Positions 26,523-35,196 of a stretch of DNA of 64,000 nucleotides are shown here, piece after piece (position 1 is the first letter of the stretch; each line of letters opens with the position of its first letter). The notes under the pieces were generated by a model, which did no database searches, was not told the DNA's origin, and was given only the letters and a program-made list of their open reading frames with translations. The stretch comes from Streptomyces sp. NRRL S-350 (GTDB taxonomy: Bacteria > Actinomycetota > Actinomycetes > Streptomycetales > Streptomycetaceae), in contig NZ_JOHO01000014.1 in the NCBI RefSeq assembly GCF_000719705.1, forward strand, positions 90,027 through 154,026. Reading direction: 5' to 3'. The position numbers and the translations under genes were made by a program.

Positions 26523-26582
26523 ATGCAGCCCTGGATCCTCCCCGTGGGGGGCCTTCTTCTTGGCGGCCGCAGCGGGGCATGA
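26523..26582 (+). CDS. leuL: Leucine leader peptide (attenuator)
   Basis: A 19-residue ORF: ATG CAG CCC TGG ATC CTC, then at positions 11-13 three consecutive CTT leucine codons, ending in TGA 26580-26582. CTT is a rare leucine codon in such GC-rich genomes, so the ribosome should pause when charged tRNA-Leu is scarce. A leader rich in leucine codons followed by alternative hairpins upstream of leuA is known in actinobacteria as a transcription-attenuation device. Here it ends 66 bases before leuA. Confidence 0.82.
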   Translation: MQPWILPVGGLLLGGRSGA

Positions 26583-26605
26583 CCGGACCGGCACCCCGCT
26601 GCGGC
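26566..26605 (+). terminator. Attenuator hairpin of the leuA leader
   Basis: A 12-bp stem, arms 26566-26577 and 26594-26605 with a 16-base loop. The first arm overlaps the last codons of the leader peptide, so a ribosome finishing the peptide or stalled at the CTT run would change its folding. Competing pairings are possible around CCCCGTGGGG (26550s). Confidence 0.65.
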
Positions 26606-26635
26606 GCGCCGTCCTGCCGGTCACCGGTACAGCCT

Positions 26636-26650
26636 ATGAGGAAGTCTCAT
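26636..26650. repeat. 15-bp palindrome copy at the leuA start
   Basis: ATGAGGAAGTCTCAT. It contains the likely ribosome-binding site GAGGAAG, and its last AT is the first two bases of the leuA ATG. It is identical to the copy at 13793. Confidence 0.85.
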
Positions 26651-28367
26651 GCGATCCCCCGTGCCCTTTCCCACCCTGCACGCCCCCGCCGGGCCCGTCC
26701 CGGCCGACGCCGCCGCCTGGAACCCCCAGCGCGGCGGCGCCATGCCCTCCCACCGCTACCGCCCCGCCCACGAGCGGGTCCACGTCCCCGCCCTGATGCG
26801 GCGCTGGCCCGGCCGGCGGATCGAGCGGGCGCCGCTGTGGGTGCCCGTCGACCTGCGCGACGGCAACCAGGCGCTCGCCGAACCGATGGACCCGGCGCGC
26901 AAGCAGCGGATGTTCGACCTCTTCCTGGCCATGGGGTTCAAGGAGATCGAGGTCGGCTACCCCTCCGCCAGCCGGACCGACTTCGACTTCGTCCGCCAAC
27001 TGGCCACCACCCCCGGCGCGGTGCCCGAGGACGTCACGGTCGTCGTCTTCACGGCGGCCCGGGCGGACCTGATCGAGCGCACCTTCGAGGCCGTCGCCGG
27101 CCTGCCGCGCGTGGTCGTCCACCTCTACACCGCGACCGCTCCGCTGTGGCGGGAGGTCGTCCTCGGCAAGGAACGGGCCGAACTGCGGGCGCTGATCACC
27201 GAGGCCGCGACGCACCTGGCCAGGCTGGGGGACGGGCGGGACGGCCTGCGGTTCCAGTTCTCGCCCGAGGTGTTCAACCTGACCGAGCCCGACTACGTGC
27301 TGGAGGTCTGCAACGGGCTGACCCGGCTCTGGGACGCGAGCCCCGACCGCCCGGTCGTCCACAACCTGCCGGCGACGGTCGAGACCGCCACGCCGAACGT
27401 CTACGCCGACCAGATCGAGTACATGGACCGGCACCTGGAGCGGCGGGAGTCGGTGATCCTCTCCGTCCACCCGCACAACGACCGGGGCACCGGCGTCGCC
27501 TGCGCGGAACTGGCGGTGCTGGCCGGCGCGCAGCGGATCGAGGGCTGCCTGTTCGGCAACGGCGAGCGCACCGGGAACGTCGACCTGGTGACACTGGCCC
27601 TCAACCTGCACACCCAGGGCGTCGACCCGATGCTCGACCTCTCCGACATCGACGAGATCCGGCGCACCGTCGAGCACTGCAACCGGCTGCCCGTCCACGA
27701 GCGGCACCCCTACGCCGGAGACCTCGTGCACACCGCCTTCTCGGGCACCCACCAGGACGCCATCAAGAAGGGGTTCGCGCAGCACGCCCGAACGGCCGCC
27801 GCACTCGGCGTCCCCGAGCACCGGGCGCCCTGGTCGGTGCCCTACCTGCCGATCGACCCGGCCGACCTGGGCCGGGACTACGAGGCGGTGATCCGGGTCA
27901 ACAGTCAGTCCGGCAAGGGCGGCATCGCCTACCTGCTGCAGAGCGGCGAGGGGCTGGAACTGCCGCGGCGGCTGCAGATCGAGTTCGCGCGGGTCGTGCA
28001 GGAGGCCACGGACGGCAGCGGGAAGGAGATGACGGGGGACGAGCTGTACGGGCTGTTCCGGGCGGAGTACCTCGATGAGACTTCCTCATGGGCCTGGCGG
28101 GTAGGCGACGACTGGGCCGAGGTCGACGGGAAGCGGGGCACGGGCGCCGGGCCGCTGGACGCGGTGGCCGACGCCGTCGGGGTGGAGATCCTCTCCTTCA
28201 GCGAACACGCGGTGGGCTCCGGGCCGGACGCCGTCGCGTACGTGGAGGCACGCGTCGACGGCCGGGTCGTGTGGGGCGCCGGGCGGGACGCCTCCGTCCT
28301 GACGGCGGGCGTACGGGCGGTGCTCAGCGCCGCCGGGCGGGCTCGGAAGGTCACGACGGGCCGCTGA
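26649..28367 (+). CDS. leuA: 2-isopropylmalate synthase
   Basis: A 572-residue first enzyme of leucine biosynthesis, condensing acetyl-CoA with 2-oxoisovalerate. [14 protein letters not shown] is the N-terminal catalytic/metal motif, [16 protein letters not shown] provides the HxH divalent-metal ligands, and [20 protein letters not shown] is a family signature. A C-terminal LeuA regulatory domain follows (about 430-565), where leucine gives feedback inhibition. The length and N-terminal extension fit the actinobacterial long form. Expression is probably attenuated through the leader peptide upstream. A copy of the 15-bp palindrome is read through at 28075-28089 as part of DETSSW, in a linker before the regulatory domain. 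Confidence 0.96.
   Translation: MRSPVPFPTLHAPAGPVPADAAAWNPQRGGAMPSHRYRPAHERVHVPALMRRWPGRRIERAPLWVPVDLRDGNQALAEPMDPARKQRMFDLFLAMGFKEIEVGYPSASRTDFDFVRQLATTPGAVPEDVTVVVFTAARADLIERTFEAVAGLPRVVVHLYTATAPLWREVVLGKERAELRALITEAATHLARLGDGRDGLRFQFSPEVFNLTEPDYVLEVCNGLTRLWDASPDRPVVHNLPATVETATPNVYADQIEYMDRHLERRESVILSVHPHNDRGTGVACAELAVLAGAQRIEGCLFGNGERTGNVDLVTLALNLHTQGVDPMLDLSDIDEIRRTVEHCNRLPVHERHPYAGDLVHTAFSGTHQDAIKKGFAQHARTAAALGVPEHRAPWSVPYLPIDPADLGRDYEAVIRVNSQSGKGGIAYLLQSGEGLELPRRLQIEFARVVQEATDGSGKEMTGDELYGLFRAEYLDETSSWAWRVGDDWAEVDGKRGTGAGPLDAVADAVGVEILSFSEHAVGSGPDAVAYVEARVDGRVVWGAGRDASVLTAGVRAVLSAAGRARKVTTGR
28075..28089. repeat. 15-bp palindrome copy inside leuA
   Basis: ATGAGACTTCCTCAT is the exact reverse complement of the copy at 26636-26650. 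It lies in frame in the coding sequence, 1.4 kb downstream. Confidence 0.85.
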
Positions 28368-28404
28368 CGCTGGAGGATCCGCGGTTCACCGGAGGATCCG
28401 CGGT

Positions 28405-29208
28405 TCAGCCGCCGAGTGCGGCGGCGGTCCGCCGGGCCAGCTCCTGGGCCCGGGCGACCGTCGCCGCCAGTTCCTCCGCCGTCCCGCCCGGGGCGGCGAG
28501 CAGGGCGCGCACCGTCGGGCCGAAGTCGGCCGGTGCGCCCGGCAGTCGTTCCGCGACGGCGAGTGCGCCCTTCTCGTTGAGGCACCACCGGCGGTCGTGG
28601 GCGTACAGCGCCTGCACCAGGACCCCGACAGCCCGGGACAGGCAGAGCGAGACGTACAGCGCGTCCGCCCGCGCGGCGCCCTTCGAGGCGACGTCGAGGA
28701 GGAACCCGGCCTCCCACGCGGACGCCGTCAGGGCCGCGCGCAGCGGCTCGGGGTAGTGCGCGGTCTGCTGCCGCAGTGTCGTCAACTCCCCGCCGGTATC
28801 GGCCAGTACCTGCCCGAGCGCCACCTCGCCCGGGTAGCAGGGCGACCAGAACCCGAGCGGATGGCCCGGCTGCGTCCCCACCTCGTAGCGGCCCGCTCGG
28901 CAGTCCGCCCACACCCGTTCGACCCGGTCCAGATCCCGCAGGATCCAGTCCACGGCGACACCGTCGACCCGAAGCCACGCACCGCCGTTCACCCACGGCC
29001 CCCAGCCGCCCGGCCCGGCCACCTCGACCCCCGGACCGGCCAACTCCCGCAGGGCGTCGAGGTCCAGGGCGCCCCGGTAGTACACGCCGAGGTCCCAGTC
29101 CGAACCCGGCCGGTGCTCTCCGCGCGCCCGACTGCCGCCGAGCATCACGCCCACGACGCCCGGCACGCCTGCCAGTTGCCCGGCCATCTCCTCGATGATC
29201 GCTCGCAT
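28405..29208 (-). CDS. Nucleotidyltransferase-fold protein
   Basis: A 267-residue protein with an N-terminal polymerase-beta-like nucleotidyltransferase motif, GVMLGGSRARGEHRPGSDWDLGVY (GS followed by DxD, about residues 22-42), and a third acidic strand VAVDWILRD. The rest is helical, as in DUF4037-like or kanamycin-nucleotidyltransferase-like proteins. It could adenylylate a small molecule (aminoglycoside-type resistance) or a macromolecule; no substrate can be read from the sequence. Convergent with leuA, divergent from the glycosyltransferase. Confidence 0.82.
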   Translation of the reverse strand: MRAIIEEMAGQLAGVPGVVGVMLGGSRARGEHRPGSDWDLGVYYRGALDLDALRELAGPGVEVAGPGGWGPWVNGGAWLRVDGVAVDWILRDLDRVERVWADCRAGRYEVGTQPGHPLGFWSPCYPGEVALGQVLADTGGELTTLRQQTAHYPEPLRAALTASAWEAGFLLDVASKGAARADALYVSLCLSRAVGVLVQALYAHDRRWCLNEKGALAVAERLPGAPADFGPTVRALLAAPGGTAEELAATVARAQELARRTAAALGG

Positions 29209-29405
29209 GCGACAGGAGTCTGGCAGAACGAGGGCGTGGCGGAGGGAGGTTGGGGGGCGGAGGTGCCGGGGAAGGTGCGGCGGGAGGTGTCGTCACTCCC
29301 TGCCACTCTCAACTTATAGCGCGCGCGGGGCCTTGCGGCAAGACCCCGGTGATGCCGCAGAATCGCCGCTTCACGGCAGGATCTGCGAAAAGGGAGAGTC
29401 ACGAC

Positions 29406-30626
29406 GTGCGAGTGGTGTTGTCGACGTACGGGTCGCGCGGGGACGTCGAGCCGTTGGCGGGGCTGGCGCTGCGACTGCGGGAACTGGGCGCGCAGGTGCG
29501 GGTCTGCGCCCCGCCGGACGAGGAGTTCGCGACGCGGCTTGCCGCGGTCGGCGTGGAGACGGTGCCGGTCGGGCAGTCGGTGCGCGCGCTGGTGACCGCC
29601 CCGCCGAAGGGGCCGTCGGACTTCCCCGAGCGGGCGAGCACGCTGGTCGGGCAGTTCTACGAGGCGGTGCTCGCCGAGGCCGAGCCGGACGGCGCGGTGG
29701 TGGCCACCGGCCTGTTCCCGGCCGTGGCCGGTGCGCAGGCGGCGGCCGAGAAGCTGGGCGCCCGCTACGCGTACGTCGCCCTGCAGCCCACCATGCTGCC
29801 GTCCCCGCACCACCCGCCGTTCGAGTACCCGATGCGGCCGTACCCGGCGGGCGTGACCGACCACCGGGAGCTGTGGGAGCTCAACATCGGGACGATGAAC
29901 GCGCTGTTCGGCGGGCCGGTCAACGACCACCGGGCGGCGGTCGGGCTGCCGGCGGTCGAGAACGTCCGCGACCACGTTTTCACCGACCGCCCCTGGCTGG
30001 CGACCGACCCGACGCTCGGCCCGTGGCCGCTGCCCGCCGACCGCGAGGTGGTGCAGACCGGGGCGTGGCTCCTGCCGGACGAACGCCCGCTGCCCGCCGA
30101 CCTGGAGGACTTCCTGGCCGCCGGCGGGGCGCCGGTCTACGTCGGCTTCGGCAGCATGCCGCTGGGCGACCCGGCGGGCGCCGCCCGGGTGGCCGTCGAA
30201 GCCGTCCGCGCCCAGGGCCGCCGGGTGCTGCTCGGGCGCGGCTGGGCCGAACTGGCCGACGTCGACGGTGCGGCCGACTCCTTCGCCGTCGGCGAGGTCA
30301 ATCAGCAGGCGCTGTTCCCCCGGGTCGCCGCCGTCGTCCACCACGGCGGCGCGGGCACCACCACCACGGCCGCCCGGGCCGGAGTGCCCCAGGTGCTGGT
30401 GCCGCAGATCGTGGACCAGCCGTACTGGGCCGCGCGGGCCGCCGAGTTGGGCATCGGCGTCGCCCACGACGGCCCGACCCCGACGGTGGACTCCCTCTCC
30501 ACCGCCCTCCGGCAGGCCCTCGCACCCGCAACCGCAGCACGGGCCGCCGCCACCGCGGCCCGCATCCGCACCGACGGCGCGGCGGCGGCCGCGAAGCTGC
30601 TACTGCTGCAGGCCACCGCGGTCTGA
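29406..30626 (+). CDS. GT1-family glycosyltransferase
   Basis: A 406-residue GT-B enzyme related to macrolide, vancomycin and sterol glycosyltransferases. The N-terminus VVLSTYGSRGDVEPLAGLAL is the acceptor-domain signature. The C-terminal nucleotide-sugar site is VAAVVHHGGAGTTTTAARAGVPQVLVPQIVDQ (in pieces). It probably transfers a sugar from a UDP- or dTDP-sugar to a small hydrophobic acceptor, either in resistance (as OleD/MGT inactivate macrolides) or in natural-product tailoring. GTG 29406 follows GGGAGAG at about nine bases. No sugar-biosynthesis genes are nearby. Confidence 0.92.
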   Translation: MRVVLSTYGSRGDVEPLAGLALRLRELGAQVRVCAPPDEEFATRLAAVGVETVPVGQSVRALVTAPPKGPSDFPERASTLVGQFYEAVLAEAEPDGAVVATGLFPAVAGAQAAAEKLGARYAYVALQPTMLPSPHHPPFEYPMRPYPAGVTDHRELWELNIGTMNALFGGPVNDHRAAVGLPAVENVRDHVFTDRPWLATDPTLGPWPLPADREVVQTGAWLLPDERPLPADLEDFLAAGGAPVYVGFGSMPLGDPAGAARVAVEAVRAQGRRVLLGRGWAELADVDGAADSFAVGEVNQQALFPRVAAVVHHGGAGTTTTAARAGVPQVLVPQIVDQPYWAARAAELGIGVAHDGPTPTVDSLSTALRQALAPATAARAAATAARIRTDGAAAAAKLLLLQATAV

Positions 30627-30633
30627 CACCACC

Positions 30634-30694
30634 GGGAAGTCAACGGGGCCGACTTCCCACTCGCTCGTCCCTGGCCAGGACGGTCAGGGACGAG
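30634..30694. terminator. Two hairpins between convergent genes
   Basis: First stem GGGAAGTC/GACTTCCC (30634-30641 with 30651-30658), second stem CTCGTCCCTG/CAGGGACGAG (30664-30673 with 30685-30694). They lie between the glycosyltransferase stop and the stop of the minus-strand membrane gene, a position for bidirectional termination. Confidence 0.65.
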
Positions 30695-30748
30695 GGAGCC
30701 AGGGAGCCAGAAGCAGGAGCCAGAAGTGAGGGCCACGGGACCACGGGA

Positions 30749-31681
30749 TCAGGAGGAGGCCGGCTCGAAGAGGAACCTGGCGCCGGCGTCCGGGAGCTTG
30801 TTGCCGTCCTTGTCGAAGAACTGCCAGGACGTCGCCCGCAGGGCCCCCGGGCGGGCGACCACCATGTGGCGCGTCGGGGAGTCGCCGACGGTGACGGCCC
30901 GGGGCTCGGTGGTCGTGCCGTCCGTCCAGGTCACCAGCACCCGGCCGACGTCGGGGCCGATGGACAGGTGCACCACGTCCAGCGGGGCCACGGTGTCGCC
31001 CTTGCCCCAATGGCCCATCAGGCCGCCGCTGAAGGAGGTGGCGTCCCGCGGGTCGAGCTTGCCCGGAGACGCGGTGGTGCCCTGCAGGTCGTGACCGAGC
31101 CGCACTCCGTTCACCGTGAAGTAGGTGTCCGTGACATCGGAGTCGGGGTCGTAGTACTGCCGGACGTAGCCCTCCGTCGGCTTCGTGTCCGACGGATCGT
31201 ACGGGGCCCGCTCCTGCCACACCGCCAACGCCTGCTCGTAGGCCCGCTCCTTCGGCGCCGCCGGCCAGAGCGCCTGCCAGAGTTCCCAGGTGTCGCCGCC
31301 GACGACGCCCTGCCCGATCCGGACCCGGACCGGGACGAGCGGGTCACGCACGCCCGCGGTGGCGGGCGCGGCCGAACCGGCCGTCGGGACGCCCGCGGGG
31401 GCGACGACGGGGCCCGTCCCGGCCGGGGAGAGCCGACCGGCCCCCGGCTCCGGGTGGAGCTGCGCCATCGCCGCGCCCGCCAGGGTCACCACCGAGGCCA
31501 GCGCCAGCGCGCCGACCACCGTACGGCGACGGCGCCGCAGCCGGCGGCCGCCCGCCAGGATGTCCGACACCGGCGCCGCGCCCACCGTCGCGCCCGCCGC
31601 CGCCTCGGCCAGGCCGAGGCCGACCCACAGGTCCCTGTCGTCGGTCACGTCCGTGCTCGTACCGTCCGCGTTCGGGTTCAT
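30749..31681 (-). CDS. Single-pass membrane protein coupled to the sigma factor
   Basis: A 310-residue protein: about 65 cytoplasmic residues, one membrane helix (VVGALALASVVTLAGAA, about 68-88), a Pro/Ala/Thr-rich linker and an extracytoplasmic C-terminal domain (about 140-310) without recognised family. The ATG overlaps the sigma-factor stop as ATGA. That position is typical for anti-sigma or sensor proteins of SigE-type ECF factors, but no zinc-binding anti-sigma motif (HxxxCxxC) is visible, so this role is only inferred from context. Confidence 0.8.
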   Translation of the reverse strand: MNPNADGTSTDVTDDRDLWVGLGLAEAAAGATVGAAPVSDILAGGRRLRRRRRTVVGALALASVVTLAGAAMAQLHPEPGAGRLSPAGTGPVVAPAGVPTAGSAAPATAGVRDPLVPVRVRIGQGVVGGDTWELWQALWPAAPKERAYEQALAVWQERAPYDPSDTKPTEGYVRQYYDPDSDVTDTYFTVNGVRLGHDLQGTTASPGKLDPRDATSFSGGLMGHWGKGDTVAPLDVVHLSIGPDVGRVLVTWTDGTTTEPRAVTVGDSPTRHMVVARPGALRATSWQFFDKDGNKLPDAGARFLFEPASS

Positions 31682-32211
31682 GCCGCTCCTCCGATGTGTT
31701 CCGAGTCCTTCAGCGCCACCAGCTCCGTGACCTGCCGCAACCGCGCTATGCCCTTCGCCGCGTGGCTGCGCACCGCGCCCGTCGAACACCCCATGGCCGC
31801 CGCCGTCTGGCTGTCGCTCAGGTCCTCCCAGTGCCGCAGCACCACCGCCTCGCGCTGGCGCGGCGGCAGCGTGGCCAGCGCGGCCAGCAACGCCCCGCGC
31901 TGGTCGGACCGGGCGTACCCGTCACCCGGCGCCACCGCGTCCGGCACCGCGTCCACCAGCAGCTCCGGCGGCCGGCGCCGCCAGCGGCGGGCGTGCTGGT
32001 TGACCAGGATCCGCCGCACGTAGGCGTACGGGTCGTCCGCCCGCCGCACCTTCGACCAGGACGCACAGGCCTTCTCCGCCGCCGACTGCACGAGGTCCTC
32101 CGCCGCGTACTGCTCGCCGGCCAGCAGGTACGCCGTCCGCACCAGACGCGGCCAGACCCCGACGACGAACTCCTGGAACTCGGCGTCCCGCCCGCTCTTC
32201 GCTTCTCTCAT
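31678..32211 (-). CDS. SigE-family ECF RNA polymerase sigma factor
   Basis: A 177-residue alternative sigma factor. Region 2 is EFVVGVWPRLVRTAYLLAG then AEDLVQSAAEKACASWSKVR and DPYAYVRRILVNQ. Region 4 is ALATLPPRQREAVVLRHWEDLSDSQTAAAMGCSTGAVRSHAAKGIARLR (in pieces), the SigE-family subgroup common in Streptomyces. ATG 32211 has AGGAGG six bases upstream. It is co-translated with the downstream membrane protein, which is likely its sensor or regulator. Confidence 0.94.
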   Translation of the reverse strand: MREAKSGRDAEFQEFVVGVWPRLVRTAYLLAGEQYAAEDLVQSAAEKACASWSKVRRADDPYAYVRRILVNQHARRWRRRPPELLVDAVPDAVAPGDGYARSDQRGALLAALATLPPRQREAVVLRHWEDLSDSQTAAAMGCSTGAVRSHAAKGIARLRQVTELVALKDSEHIGGAA

Positions 32212-32425
32212 GAGCACCTCCTCACCCACCCAGAGCCCGCCGCCGGCCGAAAGCGCTTACTTCCGTCCCGGACCCCGTCCATCCGGAGCTACGGGGAGAC
32301 GGGGCTGTGGGGATCGGCGAGGGCGGAACCTGTGGTGGCGGGGAGCGGCGGGGCGGGGCGTGCCGTGGCGGGGCGCGGCGTCAAACGGGTTGGGACTGGA
32401 GGCGGAAGTCACTACGATCCGCCTG

Positions 32426-33184
32426 ATGATCCTTTCTCATGACGTAACCGGCAGTGGGCCCGCCGTGGTGCTGCTGCATTCCTCGGTGTGCGACCGGCGG
32501 ATGTGGGACGTGCAGTGGCGGCGGCTGGTCGACGCCGGGTACCGGGTGGTCCGGTGCGACTTCCGCGGGTTCGGCGACTCTCCGCTCGCCGACGGGCCCT
32601 ACAGCGACGCCGGAGACGTCCTGGCGCTGATCGACCACCTGGGCATCGCGTCCGCCGCGCTGGTGGGCTCCTCGTACGGCGGGCGGATCGCCCTGACGGT
32701 GGCCGCGCTGCGGCCGGCGGCCGTCACGTCGCTGGCCCTGCTGGCGCCGGCGGTGCCCGGGCACCAGCCCGGCGAGGCGCTGCGCGCCTTCGGGGCGCGC
32801 GAGGACGCGCTGATCGAGGCGGGGGACATCGAGGCTGCCGTCGAGCTGAACGTCGAGACCTGGCTCGGACCGGAAGCCGGTCCGCAGGCCCGGGAGAGCG
32901 TCCGGCGGATGCAGCGGCGGGCGTTCGACGTGCAGGCGGACGCGACGGTCGGCCCGGAGCGCGAGGAGGTCGACCTCTCCGGGATCGCGGCCCCCACCCT
33001 CGTCGTCGGTGGCGCCCACGACGTGCCGGAACTCCGGGAGGTCGCCGCCGGACTCCCGGCCCGCCTGCCGAACGCCCGTCACCTCGAACTGCCCTGGGCG
33101 GGCCACCTGCCGAGCGTCGAAAGGCCGGAGGAGACGGCCGCGCTGGTGCTGGAGTTCCTGCGCGAGACCGCGGCGGCCCGATAG
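32426..33184 (+). CDS. Alpha/beta-fold hydrolase
   Basis: A 252-residue hydrolase. VVLLHSSVCDRRMW has the oxyanion HxxxxDxR-like segment, VGSSYGGRIAL the nucleophile elbow GxSxG (Ser), VVGGAHDVPE the acid strand and LPWAGHLPSVERP the catalytic histidine. It resembles lactonase or haloperoxidase-type esterases; the substrate is unknown. ATG 32426 begins ATGATCCTTTCTCAT, a weak match to the 15-bp palindrome family. No Shine-Dalgarno sequence is seen. The gene is followed directly by a hydrolase remnant in another frame. Confidence 0.87.
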   Translation: MILSHDVTGSGPAVVLLHSSVCDRRMWDVQWRRLVDAGYRVVRCDFRGFGDSPLADGPYSDAGDVLALIDHLGIASAALVGSSYGGRIALTVAALRPAAVTSLALLAPAVPGHQPGEALRAFGAREDALIEAGDIEAAVELNVETWLGPEAGPQARESVRRMQRRAFDVQADATVGPEREEVDLSGIAAPTLVVGGAHDVPELREVAAGLPARLPNARHLELPWAGHLPSVERPEETAALVLEFLRETAAAR

Positions 33185-33459
33185 CGGCGGCCGACTCGCG
33201 TGTCGCCGCCGCGGTGTTCGGGTTGACGGGGCACGCCGGGCAGACGGCGGCGGCGCGGCGGGTGCGCGTCCCGGTGGAGTTCGTCCTGCAGTGGGATGAC
33301 GAACTCGTGCCGCGTGAGGGGGCGTTGGCGCTGTTCGACGAGCTCGGATCGCGGGAGAAGACGTTGCACGCCAACCCCGGCGGCCATCTGGAGGTGCCGG
33401 ACTTCGAGCTGGACGCCTCGGGGCGGTTCCTGGCGCGGCACCTGCTGCGGAGGGCGTGA
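33184..33459 (+). pseudogene. C-terminal remnant of a second alpha/beta hydrolase
   Basis: Immediately after the hydrolase stop, in another frame, about 91 codons read like the last third of a different hydrolase: FGLTGHAG, RVPVEFVLQWDDELVPREGALALFDELGS (in pieces) and ANPGGHLEVPDFELD. That gives the acid and histidine of a catalytic triad with no nucleophile domain and no good start codon. It is probably the tail left after a deletion joined it to the upstream gene. Confidence 0.7.
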
Positions 33460-33858
33460 GCGGGCAGTCGCGGGCGCCGCGTCCCTCCGGTTTCGGCGGC
33501 CGACGCCGCACGGCGCACACATGTCCGCCACATCGGTTCCGTGTTTCACCGTTTCGCCATCGCCGCGCTGTCCGAATTGCCGGGCCGTGGCGAATTTGCG
33601 CTGAATCCCTCGGTGGGGGCGGATTTCCGGCATCGTCATCGGTCAGTAAAACTTCGCAAAGAATTTCTTCCTTCAACCAACCCGGCGCCCGCCGAATTCA
33701 ACAGATTGTTGCAGCTCAGCGGCATGGCCGTCACCCTTCGTCCATTTGGCATAACCCGCCGTGCGCGCCCACATCCGCAATCCGCAGGAGTACGGTTCCG
33801 GGGAATCGCCGGGAGCGGCTGCCAAGCACCCCGGCCGTACCGGGAATTGGTGCGAGGC
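33460..33858. other. AT-richer regulatory gap before the urea transporter
   Basis: About 400 bases without a convincing gene, clearly lower in GC than the surroundings between about 33540 and 33780 (runs such as GTAAAAC, AAAGAATTTC and CATTTGGCATAAC). This is the likely promoter and control region of the urea transporter/urease operon. I could not match it to a known nitrogen or nickel operator by eye. Confidence 0.5.
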
Positions 33859-34830
33859 ATGGGTCAGCAAGAAGGTGGGGGGAACGGTTCCGCGGTCGCC
33901 CGTCCGCTGTCCGTCAGGTGGGCCGCCGAGGTCCTGCGGGGCATCGCACAAGTCGTCTTCGTACCGTCCGCCGGGTGCGGACTCCTGTTCGTGGCCGCAC
34001 TGTTCGCCGCCGGCCGGCAGTACGGCCTCTACGGCCTCCTCGGCAGCGCCGTCTCCACCGCCGTCGCGTACGGGCTGGGGCTCGACCGGGGCGCCATCGG
34101 CGCCGGGCTGCACGGGTACAACGGGTGCCTGGTGGCGCTCGGCTGCGCCGTGTTCCTCGAAGCCGGGCATCCGGCCACGGTCGCGACGGCGGTCCTCGGG
34201 TGCGCCGTCGCCGTGGTCGTCACGGCCGGGCTAGGAGCGCTCCTGGAGAAGTGGCGACTCCCGCCCCTGACCGCACCGTTCTGCCTGGTCGCGACGGCCG
34301 TCACGGTCGCCGCGACCGGCTTCCGGCGGCTGTGGCACGGCGCGGGGCCGCCCGCCGCCCCGCCCGTACCGGCCACCGGGGAGAGCGGACCGGGCTGGGA
34401 ACAGCTCTGGCACGGCTTCTTCGCGAACATCGGTCAGATCTTCCTCATGCCCCAGTGGTACGTCGGCCTGCTGGTCCTGGTCGGCCTGTTCGCGGCGAGT
34501 CGACGCGCCGGCCTGACGGCCTGCGCGGGCAGCGCCACCGGACTGCTCACCGCCTGGGCGTTCGGCGCGCCCGCCGAGGCCGTCGGGCAGGGACTGCTCG
34601 GCTACAGCGGCGTGCTGGTGTCGTTGGCGCTGTGCGGGGCGTTCGTCGCCCCGAGCGGCTGGAGCGCGGCCTTCGCCCTGCTCGGCGCGGCCGCCGCCAC
34701 CGTCCTCACCCCGGCGTTCGCGGCGATCTCCGCGGTCTTCGGCGGCCACGCCTTCACCTGGCCGTTCGTGCTGACCACCATGCTGTTCCTGGCGGCGGCG
34801 CCGACCGTCCCCCGTGTGCGCCGGGTCTGA
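33859..34830 (+). CDS. Urea transporter (UT family)
   Basis: A 323-residue membrane channel with about ten hydrophobic segments. The internal duplication typical of urea transporters is visible as GLHGYNGCLVALG in the first half and GLLGYSGVLVSLALCG in the second; these L-G-(Y/F)-x-(G/S)-x-L repeats line the urea pore. It lies 57 bases before ureA on the same strand, so it supplies urea to the urease encoded downstream. ATG 33859 is assumed; GTG 33850 is an alternative. The ribosome-binding site is poor for both. Confidence 0.9.
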   Translation: MGQQEGGGNGSAVARPLSVRWAAEVLRGIAQVVFVPSAGCGLLFVAALFAAGRQYGLYGLLGSAVSTAVAYGLGLDRGAIGAGLHGYNGCLVALGCAVFLEAGHPATVATAVLGCAVAVVVTAGLGALLEKWRLPPLTAPFCLVATAVTVAATGFRRLWHGAGPPAAPPVPATGESGPGWEQLWHGFFANIGQIFLMPQWYVGLLVLVGLFAASRRAGLTACAGSATGLLTAWAFGAPAEAVGQGLLGYSGVLVSLALCGAFVAPSGWSAAFALLGAAAATVLTPAFAAISAVFGGHAFTWPFVLTTMLFLAAAPTVPRVRRV

Positions 34831-34887
34831 TCGTCCGTCCAACTCCCTTGCATTCCATCGGATCCTCGGAAAGGAAGAGTGATTCCC

Positions 34888-35193
34888 GTGAATCTCTCGC
34901 CGCGTGAGATGGACAAGCTGTACATCTACGTCGTGGCCGACCTGGCCCGCAAACGCCGCGACCGCGGCGTCAAGCTGAACTACAGCGAGGCCTGCGCGCT
35001 GATCAGCGAAGCCATCATGGAGGGCGCCCGGGACGGCCGCACCGTCGCCGAGTGCATGGAGATCGGCAAGCAGGCCGTCGGCAACGCCGACGTCATGCCG
35101 GGCGTGCGCGAGATGCTCCCGCTGCTCCAGGTCGAGGCCGCGTTCGTGGACGGGACCAAGCTGGTCTCCTGCCACGACCCGGTCGGTGCCTGA
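34888..35193 (+). CDS. ureA: Urease subunit gamma
   Basis: A 101-residue structural subunit. It begins [20 protein letters not shown] and continues [34 protein letters not shown] and [18 protein letters not shown], the full gamma-subunit pattern. GTG 34888 is the start, with AAGGAAG about ten bases upstream. It opens the urease operon; the next gene begins three bases after its stop. Confidence 0.97.
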   Translation: MNLSPREMDKLYIYVVADLARKRRDRGVKLNYSEACALISEAIMEGARDGRTVAECMEIGKQAVGNADVMPGVREMLPLLQVEAAFVDGTKLVSCHDPVGA

Positions 35194-35196
35194 CCG

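Noticed and set aside
34879..34887. Upstream GTG (34879) as the ureA start
   Set aside because: It lies almost inside the AAGGAAG ribosome-binding site; GTG 34888 gives the standard MNLSPRE beginning.
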